Below, piece by piece: positions 24,945 through 33,483 of a stretch of 64,000 nucleotides of DNA; the first letter of the stretch is position 1, and each line of letters starts with the position of its first letter. A model generated the notes under the pieces. The model did no database searches. It saw only the letters and a list, made by a program, of their open reading frames with translations, and was not told the DNA's origin. The translations under genes and the position numbers were made by a program. Origin of the DNA: Rhizobium sp. AC27/96 (GTDB taxonomy: Bacteria; Pseudomonadota; Alphaproteobacteria; Rhizobiales; Rhizobiaceae). Location: NCBI RefSeq assembly GCF_001692325.1, contig NZ_LXKN01000032.1:62001-126000 (forward strand). Direction: 5' to 3'.

Positions 24945-25361
24945 TCAGGCGAGCTTCAGCTCGACATTGATGTTGCCGCGGGTCGCCTTCGAATAGGGGC
25001 AGGTCTGGTGCGCTTCTTCGATAAGCGTTCTTGCCAGATCCGATTCGATGCCCGGCATGCTGATCGTCAGGCGTGCCTGCAGGAAGTAGGCGCCCTCGGT
25101 AGTCCCGAGATCCACTTCGGCGTCGACCGAAAGATCGGCCGGCAGCTTGATCTTGCGCTTGCCTGCGGCAAGCCCCATCGCACCGATGAAGCAGGCCGAC
25201 CAGCCGGCTGCGAAAAGCTGTTCGGGGTTGGTGCCAGCATGGGCGCTGCCGGGAGGCGAAAGCTTGACATCCAACTGGCTGTCATCGCTGCGGGCAGAGC
25301 CGTCGCGGCCGCCGATGGTGTGGGTTCTGGCTGTGTAGAGAACCTTGTCGATCTTGGTCAT
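24945..25361 (-). CDS. ohr: organic hydroperoxide resistance protein Ohr
   Basis: A 138-residue OsmC/Ohr thiol peroxidase that reduces organic hydroperoxides with lipoylated protein as donor. Both catalytic cysteines are present: FAAGWSACFIGAM (about residue 58) and HQTCPYSKATRGN (about 122), the latter being the Ohr C-terminal signature. The start is MTKIDKVLYTA at 25361 after AAAGGAG; the longer frame to 25463 adds unrelated sequence. No ohrR gene is beside it, unlike most rhizobial ohr loci. Instead a three-repeat TGTA(A/T)(C/G) site lies about 130-160 bases upstream, matching sites near dipZ and a Tat hydrolase, which suggests control by the nearby two-component pair. Confidence 0.95.
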   Translation of the reverse strand: MTKIDKVLYTARTHTIGGRDGSARSDDSQLDVKLSPPGSAHAGTNPEQLFAAGWSACFIGAMGLAAGKRKIKLPADLSVDAEVDLGTTEGAYFLQARLTISMPGIESDLARTLIEEAHQTCPYSKATRGNINVELKLA

Positions 25362-25492
25362 GGAACACTCCTTTGTTGGGTCGCCCGCTTTGCTGTTTCG
25401 TCTGGGGCGACGTCCGTTGACGGAGTGGTTTTGATGGATCGACGTATCCGGCATGTTTCGCAAAACGCGGGATTTGTTACGAAGCGTATGCG

Positions 25493-25519
25493 CTTACAGG
25501 CCGGATACAATTACTTACA
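25493..25519 (-). promoter_or_regulatory. tandem TGTATC-like repeats upstream of ohr
   Basis: Read toward ohr: TGTAAG, 4 bases, TGTATC, 5 bases, TGTAAG. The repeats are spaced 10 and 11 bp, the phasing used by OmpR-family regulators. The same hexamer pair occurs in the hydrolase/dipZ spacer. Confidence 0.5.
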
Positions 25520-25535
25520 AAGAGGTTGAAAATCT

Positions 25536-26870
25536 TCAGGCGGACGATGCGGCAATGACGACTTCGGCCGCCAGGCCGCCGCCATCGCGATTGTAGAGCC
25601 TGACGGAGCCGCCGAGTGTCTGCGCCAGTTGCTGAGCGATCGCAAGGCCAAGCCCCGTGCCGCCGGTATTGCGGTTGCGCGATTGCTCCAGCCGGAAGAA
25701 AGGCTGCATGGCCGCCTCGATCTGGTCCTGCGGAATGCCCGGCCCTCGATCGAGAACCGTTATGACGACGTCGCCCGTATCCCTGCGTTCCACGGCAATT
25801 TCCGCCGCGCCGGCGAATTTCAGGGCATTGTCAATGAAGTTGGTGAGGATGCGGCGAAGCGCATGCGGCTTGGTCGCCACCGTCCCATGGATAAGGCCGA
25901 GAATCTCGACCGATTTGCCCGTGTCCTGATAATCATAGCTAATGCTCTCGATGAAGGAGGCAAGATCGATGCGGGAGCTCTTCTCGCCATTGCCGTGGGC
26001 ACTGCGCGCATAGGCGATGCCATCCTGCACCAGCCGCTCGATCTCGCCGAGATCCTGTAGCAGCTTGGTCTTTTCGGGCGACTCATCAGCGATATCGGCG
26101 CGCAGGCGCATACGCGTGATCGGCGTCTGCAGGTCGTGGGAGATCGCCGCGAGAATCTGCACGCGCTCCTCGAGATAGTGCGCGATTCGATCCCGCATCG
26201 CATTGAAGGCCTTGGCGGCATGAGCGACCTCGCTCGGCCCCCCATCGTTCAAAGCCTGCCCCTTCTTGTTGGGATCGAGCGCGTCGGCAGCCGCGGCAAG
26301 CTCGGCAAGCGGGCGGATCGCCAGACGGACGGCAAACCACGTACACAGCACGATGACCAGCATCTGCACCGCGAAGACGTAAGGCAGCCAGGAGGCGATC
26401 GGCATGATGCCCTTCGGCGTGACGTCGATCGTCAGCGGGCTGCCGTCGCTCAAATTCAGATGCGCCTGCAGGCGCGAGATGGGGCCAGGTATCGATTCGA
26501 TCCGTATGGGAAAACGATGTCCGACGGCATCCTCTATCTTGGCGGCAATTTCTGCGCCATGGCCCGAAGTATCGGGCACACCCGGCAACCCCGGCCCCAA
26601 CTCGAAGCTATAATTGCCACGACCGAGCCAATCGACGAAGCCGGCCCTCTCGTCGGCCGGCAGACGGTCAAGCACCGCGATAGACGTCGCGACGTCGCTC
26701 TCCAGCGTGCCGAGCATCACGGCCTTTGCCGACATGTAGCGCTCGATGTAGAGCACGCTGAAGGAAAGCCCGTAGGCGATCGCAAGCCCGACCAGCAGGA
26801 TGATCGATATGCGCGAGCGCAAGGTGCTGGGCCACCACAGCCCGCGATGCAGCAGGGTCGCCGTGCTCAT
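25536..26870 (-). CDS. EnvZ-like sensor histidine kinase
   Basis: A 444-residue inner-membrane kinase. First membrane helix about residues 18-40 (IILLVGLAIAYGLSFSVLYI); a periplasmic domain of about 120 residues; second helix about 160-185 (YVFAVQMLVIVLCTWFAVRL); HAMP with RPLAELAAAADALDPNKKG. The HisKA box is LAAISHDLQTPITRMRLRAD, phospho-His near 240. The ATPase has NFIDNALKF, VLDRGPGIP and GTGLGLAIAQQL. The ATG overlaps the regulator stop by four bases, so it is cotranscribed with and cognate to the OmpR-type regulator. The periplasmic signal is unknown; linked genes for peroxide and thiol chemistry suggest an oxidative or envelope cue. Confidence 0.92.
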   Translation of the reverse strand: MSTATLLHRGLWWPSTLRSRISIILLVGLAIAYGLSFSVLYIERYMSAKAVMLGTLESDVATSIAVLDRLPADERAGFVDWLGRGNYSFELGPGLPGVPDTSGHGAEIAAKIEDAVGHRFPIRIESIPGPISRLQAHLNLSDGSPLTIDVTPKGIMPIASWLPYVFAVQMLVIVLCTWFAVRLAIRPLAELAAAADALDPNKKGQALNDGGPSEVAHAAKAFNAMRDRIAHYLEERVQILAAISHDLQTPITRMRLRADIADESPEKTKLLQDLGEIERLVQDGIAYARSAHGNGEKSSRIDLASFIESISYDYQDTGKSVEILGLIHGTVATKPHALRRILTNFIDNALKFAGAAEIAVERRDTGDVVITVLDRGPGIPQDQIEAAMQPFFRLEQSRNRNTGGTGLGLAIAQQLAQTLGGSVRLYNRDGGGLAAEVVIAASSA

Positions 26871-27607
26871 GGACGCAGCTCCGCAATTTCTACCGGAACG
26901 GAGAAGACATAGCCTTCGCTGCGAACCGTCTTGATATAGGTCGGCTCGCGGGCGTCGTCGCCCAGACGCTGGCGGAGACGGCTGACGAGCAGGTCGATGG
27001 AGCGATCGAAGAGATCGGCATCGCGGCCCTGGGTGAGATTCAAAAGCTGGTCGCGATTGAGCACCCGTTGCGGGTGATCGATGAAAACGCGCAGCAGGCG
27101 GTATTCGGCACCGCTCAAGGCGATTTCCGTTCCGTCGCGATCGAGAAGGTGACGTCCCACAGTATCGAGTCGCCAGTCACCGAAGACGAGCAATTGCCCG
27201 GCCTCGCTGATCTGCAGATTGGGTGGCAGCATCCGCGTTCGTCTCAGCACCGCCTTGATGCGAGCGAGAAGCTCGCGGGCGGCGAATGGCTTGGGCAGGT
27301 AATCGTCGGCCCCCATTTCGAGGCCGAGAATCCGGTCCATCTCGTCGCTGCGCGCCGTCAGCATCAGAACCGGCGTCGCCTTGTGCTTTCCGGAGCGAAG
27401 CTCGCGACAGAGCACAAGGCCGTCGTCACCCGGCATCATGACGTCGAGCACGATCAGATCGACGGAATTCGCTTCGAGAAAACTGCGCATCTGACGACCA
27501 TCAGCCGCCGTCGTCGTCCGCAAGCCGTTCTTCGTCAGATAGCTCGACACCAGCTCGCGGATTTCCCGATCGTCATCGACAATCAGGATGTGGTCGATAT
27601 GCTCCAT
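26867..27607 (-). CDS. OmpR-family response regulator
   Basis: A 246-residue regulator. Receiver: ILIVDDDREIRELV, Asp in LIVLDVMMPGDDG near residue 54, Thr in LMLTARSDE, Lys in DDYLPKPFAAREL. Winged helix from about 150: ALSGAEYRLLRVFIDHPQRV, then RSIDLLVSRLRQRL and YIKTVRSEGYVF. The ATG at 27607 has GGGAAG just upstream; the ATG at 27619 does not. It heads a two-gene operon with the EnvZ-like kinase. OmpR-type proteins bind tandem repeats with 10-bp spacing, and such repeats (TGTATC-N4-TGTATC) lie upstream of ohr, the neighbouring hydrolase and dipZ, so these are its best candidate targets. Confidence 0.92.
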   Translation of the reverse strand: MEHIDHILIVDDDREIRELVSSYLTKNGLRTTTAADGRQMRSFLEANSVDLIVLDVMMPGDDGLVLCRELRSGKHKATPVLMLTARSDEMDRILGLEMGADDYLPKPFAARELLARIKAVLRRTRMLPPNLQISEAGQLLVFGDWRLDTVGRHLLDRDGTEIALSGAEYRLLRVFIDHPQRVLNRDQLLNLTQGRDADLFDRSIDLLVSRLRQRLGDDAREPTYIKTVRSEGYVFSVPVEIAELRP

Positions 27608-27678
27608 TTGACTTCCCATTCATCATCGTAAGCATCAGGCTACGAATATTCATCCCCGTCTCGCGTCGGCAGCAGAGG

Positions 27679-27698
27679 GCGCCGGCATGAGCCGGCGC
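27679..27698 (-). terminator. GC-rich hairpin after the hydrolase gene
   Basis: A perfect 8-bp stem GCGCCGGC/GCCGGCGC with a 4-base loop between the hydrolase stop and the response regulator start. No T run follows, so termination may be partial. Confidence 0.45.
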
Positions 27699-27720
27699 TT
27701 CCTCGCACACTACCGTCGAA

Positions 27721-28770
27721 CTAGAAACGATCAACATCTATCACGGCCTGCACAAACGCCTGCGGTGCTTCCTGAGGAAGGTTATGGCCGATCCCGCCGC
27801 TGATGGTGCGATGTTCGTACTTGCCGGAAAACTTGCCGCGATAGGCTGATGGTTCCGGATGCGGAGCGCCGTTCGCATCGCCTTCCATGGTGATGGTCGG
27901 GATCGAGATCACTGGCCCTGCTGCCAACGTCTTCTCGTAGGCATCGTACTTCGCCTCGCCTTCGACGAGGCCAAGGCGCCAGCGGTAATTGTGGATAACG
28001 ACGTCGACATGGTCGGGATTGTCGAACGCCACGGCGGACCGATCGTAGGTCGCATCGTCAAAAGCCCATTGCGGCGACGCGGTGTGCCAGATCAGCTTTG
28101 CGAATTCATGCCGGTTTTCCTGGTAGCCGAGGCGACCGCGCTCGGTGGCGAAATAGAACTGGTACCACCAGGCAAGCTCTGCCTTCGGCGGCAGGGGCTT
28201 GCGGTTGACCTCCTGGCTGCCGATCAGATAGCCGCTGACCGACACCAGCGCCTTGCAACGTTCGGGCCAAAGGGCCGCCATGATGTCGGCGGTGCGAGCG
28301 CCCCAATCGTAACCGGCAATAACGGCCTTTTCGATCTTCAAGGCATCGAGAAGCGCGATCATGTCGACAGCAAGAGCAGCCTGCTGTCCGTTGCGCGGCG
28401 TATCGGCCGAAAGGAAGCGGGTGGTGCCATAGCCACGCAGATAGGGGACGATGACGCGATAGCCGGCGTCGGCCAGCAGCGGCGCCACGTCGACGAAGCT
28501 ATAGATGTCATAGGGCCAGCCATGCAGCAGCAACACGGCCGGACCATTCGCCGGGCCGGCCTCGGCATAGCCGATATTGAGCACGCCCGCATCGATCTGC
28601 TTCAGAGCCGCGAAAGATGTATGTGTGCCGGCCTTGACCGCGGGAACGGCAACGGAAGGCTTCGACTGCTGTGCACCGGCGATGGCCGGCAAGCCGAATT
28701 CGGCGGCAGCAACGGCGATTGCGGCAATGCCGAAAAAGCGGCGGCGATTGTGGTTGATTTCCTCGGACAT
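27721..28770 (-). CDS. Tat-exported alpha/beta hydrolase (epoxide hydrolase / dehalogenase type)
   Basis: A 349-residue hydrolase. The start at 28770 follows GGAGAGACAG and opens a twin-arginine leader (EINHNRRRFFGIAAIAVAAA). The fold is an alpha/beta hydrolase with oxyanion loop LLHGWPYDIYSF. The nucleophile elbow is AGYDWGARTA, with Asp instead of Ser, as in epoxide hydrolases and haloalkane dehalogenases. The catalytic His is in ISGGIGHNLPQEAP near the C-terminus. A TrpTrpTyr-rich cap (ELAWWYQFYF) fits this group. Periplasmic after Tat export. Divergent from dipZ; the shared spacer carries an outward-facing TGTATC-N4-TGTATC site for each gene, so both probably respond to the adjacent two-component pair. 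Confidence 0.9.
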   Translation of the reverse strand: MSEEINHNRRRFFGIAAIAVAAAEFGLPAIAGAQQSKPSVAVPAVKAGTHTSFAALKQIDAGVLNIGYAEAGPANGPAVLLLHGWPYDIYSFVDVAPLLADAGYRVIVPYLRGYGTTRFLSADTPRNGQQAALAVDMIALLDALKIEKAVIAGYDWGARTADIMAALWPERCKALVSVSGYLIGSQEVNRKPLPPKAELAWWYQFYFATERGRLGYQENRHEFAKLIWHTASPQWAFDDATYDRSAVAFDNPDHVDVVIHNYRWRLGLVEGEAKYDAYEKTLAAGPVISIPTITMEGDANGAPHPEPSAYRGKFSGKYEHRTISGGIGHNLPQEAPQAFVQAVIDVDRF

Positions 28771-28879
28771 CTGTCTCTCCTGTGGAATGGATGTTGACGG
28801 CAAGAAAGCCAGCCGCATGTATCGCCGGTGTGTCGCAGGCGGCCGAGTTTTGAATGCCCATGTAGCTTCAGGCGGCGCA

Positions 28880-28895
28880 GATACAGTCTGATACA
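28880..28895 (-). promoter_or_regulatory. TGTATC-N4-TGTATC site facing the hydrolase gene
   Basis: Plus strand reads GATACA-GTCT-GATACA; on the hydrolase's strand this is TGTATC-N4-TGTATC, 110 bases upstream of its ATG. The 10-bp repeat spacing suits an OmpR-type dimer. Confidence 0.6.
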
Positions 28896-28968
28896 ATCCG
28901 CTTCCTTCACCGGATAGTTTCGGCAAATTACTGGCCTCACTGCAGAATCACTCCGGCACCGCTGAGTT

Positions 28969-28984
28969 TGTATCGCACTGTATC
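28969..28984 (+). promoter_or_regulatory. TGTATC-N4-TGTATC site facing dipZ
   Basis: TGTATC-GCAC-TGTATC, 139 bases upstream of the dipZ start and in the same orientation relative to its gene as the matching site is to the hydrolase. Confidence 0.6.
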
Positions 28985-29122
28985 GAAGCCGAAGACACAG
29001 ACGTTTCGGTACATTCTCCCCTTCCACCGGACACACTCGAGATACGTCGCCAACGGCAGATAGCGTCACTGCTGAGCACGGCGCGTCGCCGTCCGCAGCC
29101 GGTCAATCCGTTCCAAAGGAAA

Positions 29123-30904
29123 ATGACGATGACGCTTCTCATCATTGCCTATCTTGGCGGCGCACTGACGATTCTCAGTCCGTGCATCCTGCCCATTCTC
29201 CCCTTCGTCTTCGCCCGCGCCGGGCAGCCCTTCGTCAGAAGCACGCTGCCCATGCTTGCCGGCATGGCGCTCACCTTTGCTTTAGTCGCGACGCTTGCTG
29301 CCATCGGCGGTGGCTGGGCCGTTCGCGCCAATGAATATGGCCGCCTCGTCGCGATCGTGCTGCTCGCGCTCTTCGGCCTTAGCCTGCTGTCGCCGCGTGT
29401 GTCGAGCCTGCTTTCCCGGCCGGTCGTCGACCTCGGCAACAATCTCCTGAACGCCGCAGGCAAGGGTAGCGCGACATCGAGTGTTCGGAGCTCCTTCGTG
29501 CTTGGGATTGCCACCGGGCTGCTCTGGGCACCCTGCGCCGGGCCGATCCTCGGGCTCGTGCTCACCGGTGCTGCCCTGAAGGGCGCCAACCTGCAGACCA
29601 CATTCCTTCTGCTCGCCTATGGCGCCGGTGCCGCGACCTCGCTCGCCGTCGCCCTCTTCGCCGGTGGAAAGATCTTTGCCCGCATGAAGCAATCACTCGG
29701 GATCAGCGAGCGTATCCGCCAATTCGCCGGCGCTGCCGTTCTGGCAGGGGTTGCAGCCATCGCTCTCGGCCTGGATACCGGCCTTCTCGCCCGGCTGTCC
29801 TATGCAAGCACCGGCTCGTTCGAGCAGGCTTTGCTGGAGAAGCTGCATAGGAAGCCCTTCGATGCGGCCGCCACCGAAGTCGCCAGCAATAGCGCAATGG
29901 TCGCCGTCAGCGATGCGACCCGACCATTCCACAGCGACCTTCCGGTTGAGGGACCGGCCCCTTCGCTCGACGGCGCCGTTACCTGGCTGAACTCGCCGCC
30001 ACTGACCACTGAGCAGCTTCGCGGCAAGGTCGTGCTCGTCGACTTCTGGACCTACTCTTGCATCAACTGCATCCGCACCATCCCCTATGTTCGTGCCTGG
30101 GCGGAGAAATACAAAGATCAGGGCCTCGTCGTCATCGGCGTCCATGCCCCCTAATTCGCCTTTGAGAAGAATGTCGATAACGTCAAGAAGGCGATTGCCG
30201 ACTTCAAGATCGGCTACCCCGTCGCCATCGACAACGACTATCGCATCTGGCGCGCCTTCGAGAACAACTACTGGCCTGCCCATTATCTGATCGATGCCAA
30301 GGGGCAGATCCGCTACGAACATTTCGGCGAAGGCAACTATCCCCAGACCGAGCGTGCGATCCAGGATCTTCTGCGCGAAGCAGGCAGCGACATGGCGCAG
30401 AGCGCACCTGTCGTACCGGAAGCAAAGGGTGCAGAGGCAAGCCCCGATCTCGGCCATATCCGCTCCGGTGAAACCTATGTCGGCTACAAGCAGGCGACAG
30501 GTTTTGCCTCTCCCGAAAGCCTGAAGGCTGACATCGCCGCCGACTATTCAATTGCCAATCCCGGCCTCAACCAATGGGGATTAGCAGGCACATGGACAGT
30601 CGGCGCCGAGCAGGCATCGCTCGGCAAGGCAGGCGGCGGCATAAGTTATCGCTTCAGCGCTCGCGATCTGCATCTCGTCCTCGGGCCGGCAGCCGACGGA
30701 AAACCGATCCGCTTCCAGGTGACCCTCGATGGCAAAGCGCCTGGTGCCGACCACGGCTCCGACACCGATGCCGCCGGAAACGGAACGGTGACGGCGACCA
30801 AGCTCTACCAGCTCGTTCGCCAGTCCGGCGACGTCACGGCCCGCAACTTTGAAATCCGTTTCCTCGACCCCGGTGTGCAGGCCTACGCCTTCACCTTCGG
30901 ATGA
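29123..30904 (+). pseudogene. DipZ-like cytochrome c biogenesis / thioredoxin fusion, interrupted by an in-frame TAA
   Basis: One continuous frame of 593 sense codons plus stop, broken only by TAA at 30152-30154 (codon 344). Upstream: a CcdA/DsbD-type membrane domain (LGGALTILSPCILPILPFVF, WAPCAGPILGLV) and the start of a TlpA/AhpC-like thioredoxin domain with the CINC active site (DFWTYSCINCIRTIPYV). Downstream in the same phase the thioredoxin continues (FAFEKNVDNVKKAI, YPVAIDNDYRIW) and a beta-rich C-terminal domain follows. The family normally reads HAPEFAFEK, so one G-to-T change turned GAA or a similar codon into TAA. Products may be a truncated membrane protein, or there may be readthrough or a sequencing error. 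The downstream ATG at 30392 has no good ribosome site. Confidence 0.85.
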
Positions 30905-30950
30905 ACCTCCCCACTCCCAACATCAACCTTTACCGACAGGAGTCCTACCC

Positions 30951-31709
30951 ATGAACAAGCGCTTTCTTTCCGCCGTCGCACTTGGCCTTGCCGCAAGCAC
31001 ATTGGCCTTTGCAGTCCAGGCAGCCGAGATCAAGAACATCGTCATCGTCCACGGCGCGCTGGCCGATGGATCCGGCTGGCGCAAGACCACCGAGATCCTC
31101 GAAAAGCACGGCTTCAAGGTCTCGATCGTGCAGGAGCCCATCACCTCGCTTGCCGACGACGTTGCAGCAACGAACCGCGTGCTCGACCTGCAGAGCGGCC
31201 CCAGCCTGCTTGTGGGACACAGCTATGGCGGCATGGTCATCACCGAGGCGGGCAACCGGCCCGATGTCGCTGGTCTCGTCTATGTCGCAGCGTTTCAGCC
31301 CGACAAGGGCGAGAGCCTGATCAGCCTCGCCAGCTCCAAGCCGGCGGGCAGCATGAATATCCGCGAGACGAAGGACGGCCAGTATCTCTATCTCGACCCC
31401 GCAACCTTTGCCGCCGATTTCGCCGCGGACCTGCCGAAGGACGAAGCCGATTTCCTGGCGAAATCGCAGGTCTTCGCCGCCAAGGCAGCCTTCACGGCCA
31501 AGATCAGCGATCCGGCCTGGCGGATAAAAAAGAGCTGGTCGATCGTGGCCACCCAAGATCGCTCCATCAATCCCGAACTCGAGCGGGATATGGCAAAGCG
31601 GGCGGGCAGCGACGTGACGGAGATCAAGTCGAGCCATGCCGTCTTCGCGTCGCAGCCGGAAAAGGTCGCAGCCGTCATTGAGAAGGCGGCCAGAGACGCC
31701 GGCAAGTAA
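30951..31709 (+). CDS. exported alpha/beta hydrolase
   Basis: A 252-residue secreted hydrolase. AGGAGTCCTACCC precedes the ATG at 30951, which starts a signal peptide (RFLSAVALGLAASTLAFAVQA). The oxyanion region is IVIVHGALADGSGWRKT, the nucleophile elbow VGHSYGGMVITEA (Ser near residue 93), and the His is in SSHAVFASQPEKVA. The HGALADGSGW pattern is typical of the salicylate esterase/methylesterase-like branch common in soil bacteria. It starts 46 bases after the end of the dipZ frame and is likely cotranscribed with it; premature termination of translation in dipZ could lower its expression by polarity. Substrate unknown. Confidence 0.9.
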   Translation: MNKRFLSAVALGLAASTLAFAVQAAEIKNIVIVHGALADGSGWRKTTEILEKHGFKVSIVQEPITSLADDVAATNRVLDLQSGPSLLVGHSYGGMVITEAGNRPDVAGLVYVAAFQPDKGESLISLASSKPAGSMNIRETKDGQYLYLDPATFAADFAADLPKDEADFLAKSQVFAAKAAFTAKISDPAWRIKKSWSIVATQDRSINPELERDMAKRAGSDVTEIKSSHAVFASQPEKVAAVIEKAARDAGK

Positions 31710-31753
31710 AACCAAACCGGCGGCGGCCTTCCGTCTGAGGCCGCCGTCTGTTC

Positions 31754-32371
31754 CTACACAGGGTCGTATCGGCTGACTTCGATCCCGGAGCCGACAGGCA
31801 GGAGGACGGACGTTATGCCTGGCTTGGCGCGAACAGCCTCGCCATAGCGTTTCACGTCCTCATTGCCGGGCATGAACATATTGTCTGCGACGATGATCGC
31901 GCCGGGATTGAGCTTGGGATAGAAGGCTTCCAGGCACGAAATGTAGAGATCCTTCCACAGGTCGACGAGGATGAAGTCGACGCCCGAAGGCAATGCCTTG
32001 ATCATCTCGACCGCGTCGCCGATCTGGAAATCGATATGCTCCGAAAGGCCGGCCTTCCCAGCCATTTCCCTGGCAAACTCGGTCTTGTAGGCGTGCAGCT
32101 CCATCGAAATGAGCTTTCCGCCGCTTGCACGCGCGGCTTCGGCAAGCCAGATACCGGAATAGCCGAAGGATGTCCCAAGCTCGAGAATGGTGGGCGTCTT
32201 CAGGCTCTTCGCCAGAATATTGATGAAACGACCCGTCTCCGGTCCGACAGCGCGCAACCGACGATCCTGACCGCCATCGCGGCCGCCCGGCGGCATATCC
32301 CTGGGCTTGCTGTGTTCCTCGCGAATAAGCTCGTGATAGGCTTCGAGAACGGCTTCGATCTTCTGGTCCAT
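31754..32371 (-). CDS. class I SAM-dependent O-methyltransferase (CCoAOMT-like)
   Basis: A 205-residue methyltransferase of the Methyltransf_3 / catechol and caffeoyl-CoA type. SAM-binding region: ILELGTSFGYSGIWLAEAA (near residue 62), then the acidic end of strand 2 in LISMELHAYKTE. The metal/catalytic Asp is in VDFILVDLWKDLYISCLEAF, and the later IIVADNMFMPG gives the conserved D-N metal pair. Cytosolic; methylates a small hydroxylated substrate or thiol. TGGAGG precedes the ATG. It converges with the exported hydrolase gene and is followed by no partner. Confidence 0.88.
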   Translation of the reverse strand: MDQKIEAVLEAYHELIREEHSKPRDMPPGGRDGGQDRRLRAVGPETGRFINILAKSLKTPTILELGTSFGYSGIWLAEAARASGGKLISMELHAYKTEFAREMAGKAGLSEHIDFQIGDAVEMIKALPSGVDFILVDLWKDLYISCLEAFYPKLNPGAIIVADNMFMPGNEDVKRYGEAVRAKPGITSVLLPVGSGIEVSRYDPV

Positions 32372-32474
32372 AGCAGGCTCACCTCCAAAGCAATCATCAT
32401 GATGATGTCGGATGCGATATGGCTACATCTCGATATGACGCCGCTCAAGCTCTATCGGGGTTCATGTCGGAAAC

Positions 32475-33389
32475 TTAATCTTTCGCCTTCGTTGCGCGGG
32501 CGCCATTCTGTTCCCGGATGAGATCGATCAGGGCGCGAAGCCTTGCCGGCATCTGGCGCCGCTGGGCGAAATAGAGGCTGAGCCCCGGATAGGGCGGACT
32601 CCAATCCTCAAGAACCGTGATCAAGCTGCCGGCCGCGACGTGATCGGCAATGGCCGCTTCGCTGATATAGGCAAGTCCCGCCCCTTCCAGCACCGCGGTC
32701 AGCATCAGATCGGACGCATCGAGGGTAAGGCTCCCCGGCGCATCGATCAGCATGGCTTCGCCGCGCCGTTCGAACTCCCATCGATAGAGCCGGCCGCTTG
32801 CCATGCGCGCACGAATGCATCGATGCTGCAGGAGATCGCTGGGAACGAGAGGGCGCGGCATCTCGCTGAAATAATCAGCCGAGCCGACGACCAGCGCGCG
32901 TAAGGTTGGAACGATCGGGATGGCGACCATATCTGTGGGAACGGCATCGGCGAGGCGAATGCCCGCATCGAAGCCCTTGCCGATGACATCGACCAAAGCA
33001 TTGTCGGTGACGATCTCGACGTCCACATTCGGGTAGCGCCGCCCGTATTCGAGAATAAGGGGAACCAGCAGCATGCGCGCGGCGCCGGGCGCCATGTTGA
33101 GCCGGAGCGTGCCGGATACGGTTGCGGAAGAGATGCCGGCATTCTCGATGGCCGTGTCGATCGCCGCAAGCGCCGGTGCAATATCCGCAACGAAACGCTC
33201 GCCGGCGTCCGATAACGTCACGCTCCGCGTCGTCCTGTTGAAGATCCGCACGGACAGGCGCTCCTCCAGCGTCGCGACAGCATGGCTGAGCGCCGATGAG
33301 GACATGCCAAGTTCGCGGGCGGCGGCGCGAAAGCCGCCATGCCGTGCAACGGCGGCAATCGCCTCAAGCTCAGCCAGGCTTGCTTTCAT
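32475..33389 (-). CDS. LysR-family transcriptional regulator
   Basis: A 304-residue LysR protein. Helix-turn-helix at residues 5-62: LAELEAIAAVARHGGFRAAA, SSALSHAVATLEERLSVRIF. The effector domain (about 90-295) follows the type-2 periplasmic-binding fold and has the LRLNMAPGAARMLLVP opening usual in the CrgA/DsdC-like subgroup. AAGGAGAATCGCGCA precedes the ATG. It is divergent from an aldehyde dehydrogenase gene over 94 bp, the standard arrangement for a LysR activator and its target. In that gap TGTTCG at about 33411 and CGAACA at about 33434 form an inverted repeat that may be its site. Confidence 0.93.
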   Translation of the reverse strand: MKASLAELEAIAAVARHGGFRAAARELGMSSSALSHAVATLEERLSVRIFNRTTRSVTLSDAGERFVADIAPALAAIDTAIENAGISSATVSGTLRLNMAPGAARMLLVPLILEYGRRYPNVDVEIVTDNALVDVIGKGFDAGIRLADAVPTDMVAIPIVPTLRALVVGSADYFSEMPRPLVPSDLLQHRCIRARMASGRLYRWEFERRGEAMLIDAPGSLTLDASDLMLTAVLEGAGLAYISEAAIADHVAAGSLITVLEDWSPPYPGLSLYFAQRRQMPARLRALIDLIREQNGARATKAKD

Positions 33390-33483
33390 TGCGCGATTCT
33401 CCTTATCAGCCTGTTCGTCTTTGTCCTTCTAGACCGAACAAATAGCGCATCCTACCTCTATCGTGAAGATGAAGGAGACGCTC

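Larger units (their letters stand above)
28771..29122. other. 352-bp divergent promoter region (hydrolase / dipZ)
   Basis: No gene is supported here. It carries two outward-facing TGTATC-N4-TGTATC elements, listed separately, centred 89 bp apart. These look like the control sites of the two divergent genes. Confidence 0.6.

Noticed and set aside
29123..30904. Frameshift in dipZ
   Set aside because: The two halves are in the same frame; only a substitution creating TAA is needed.
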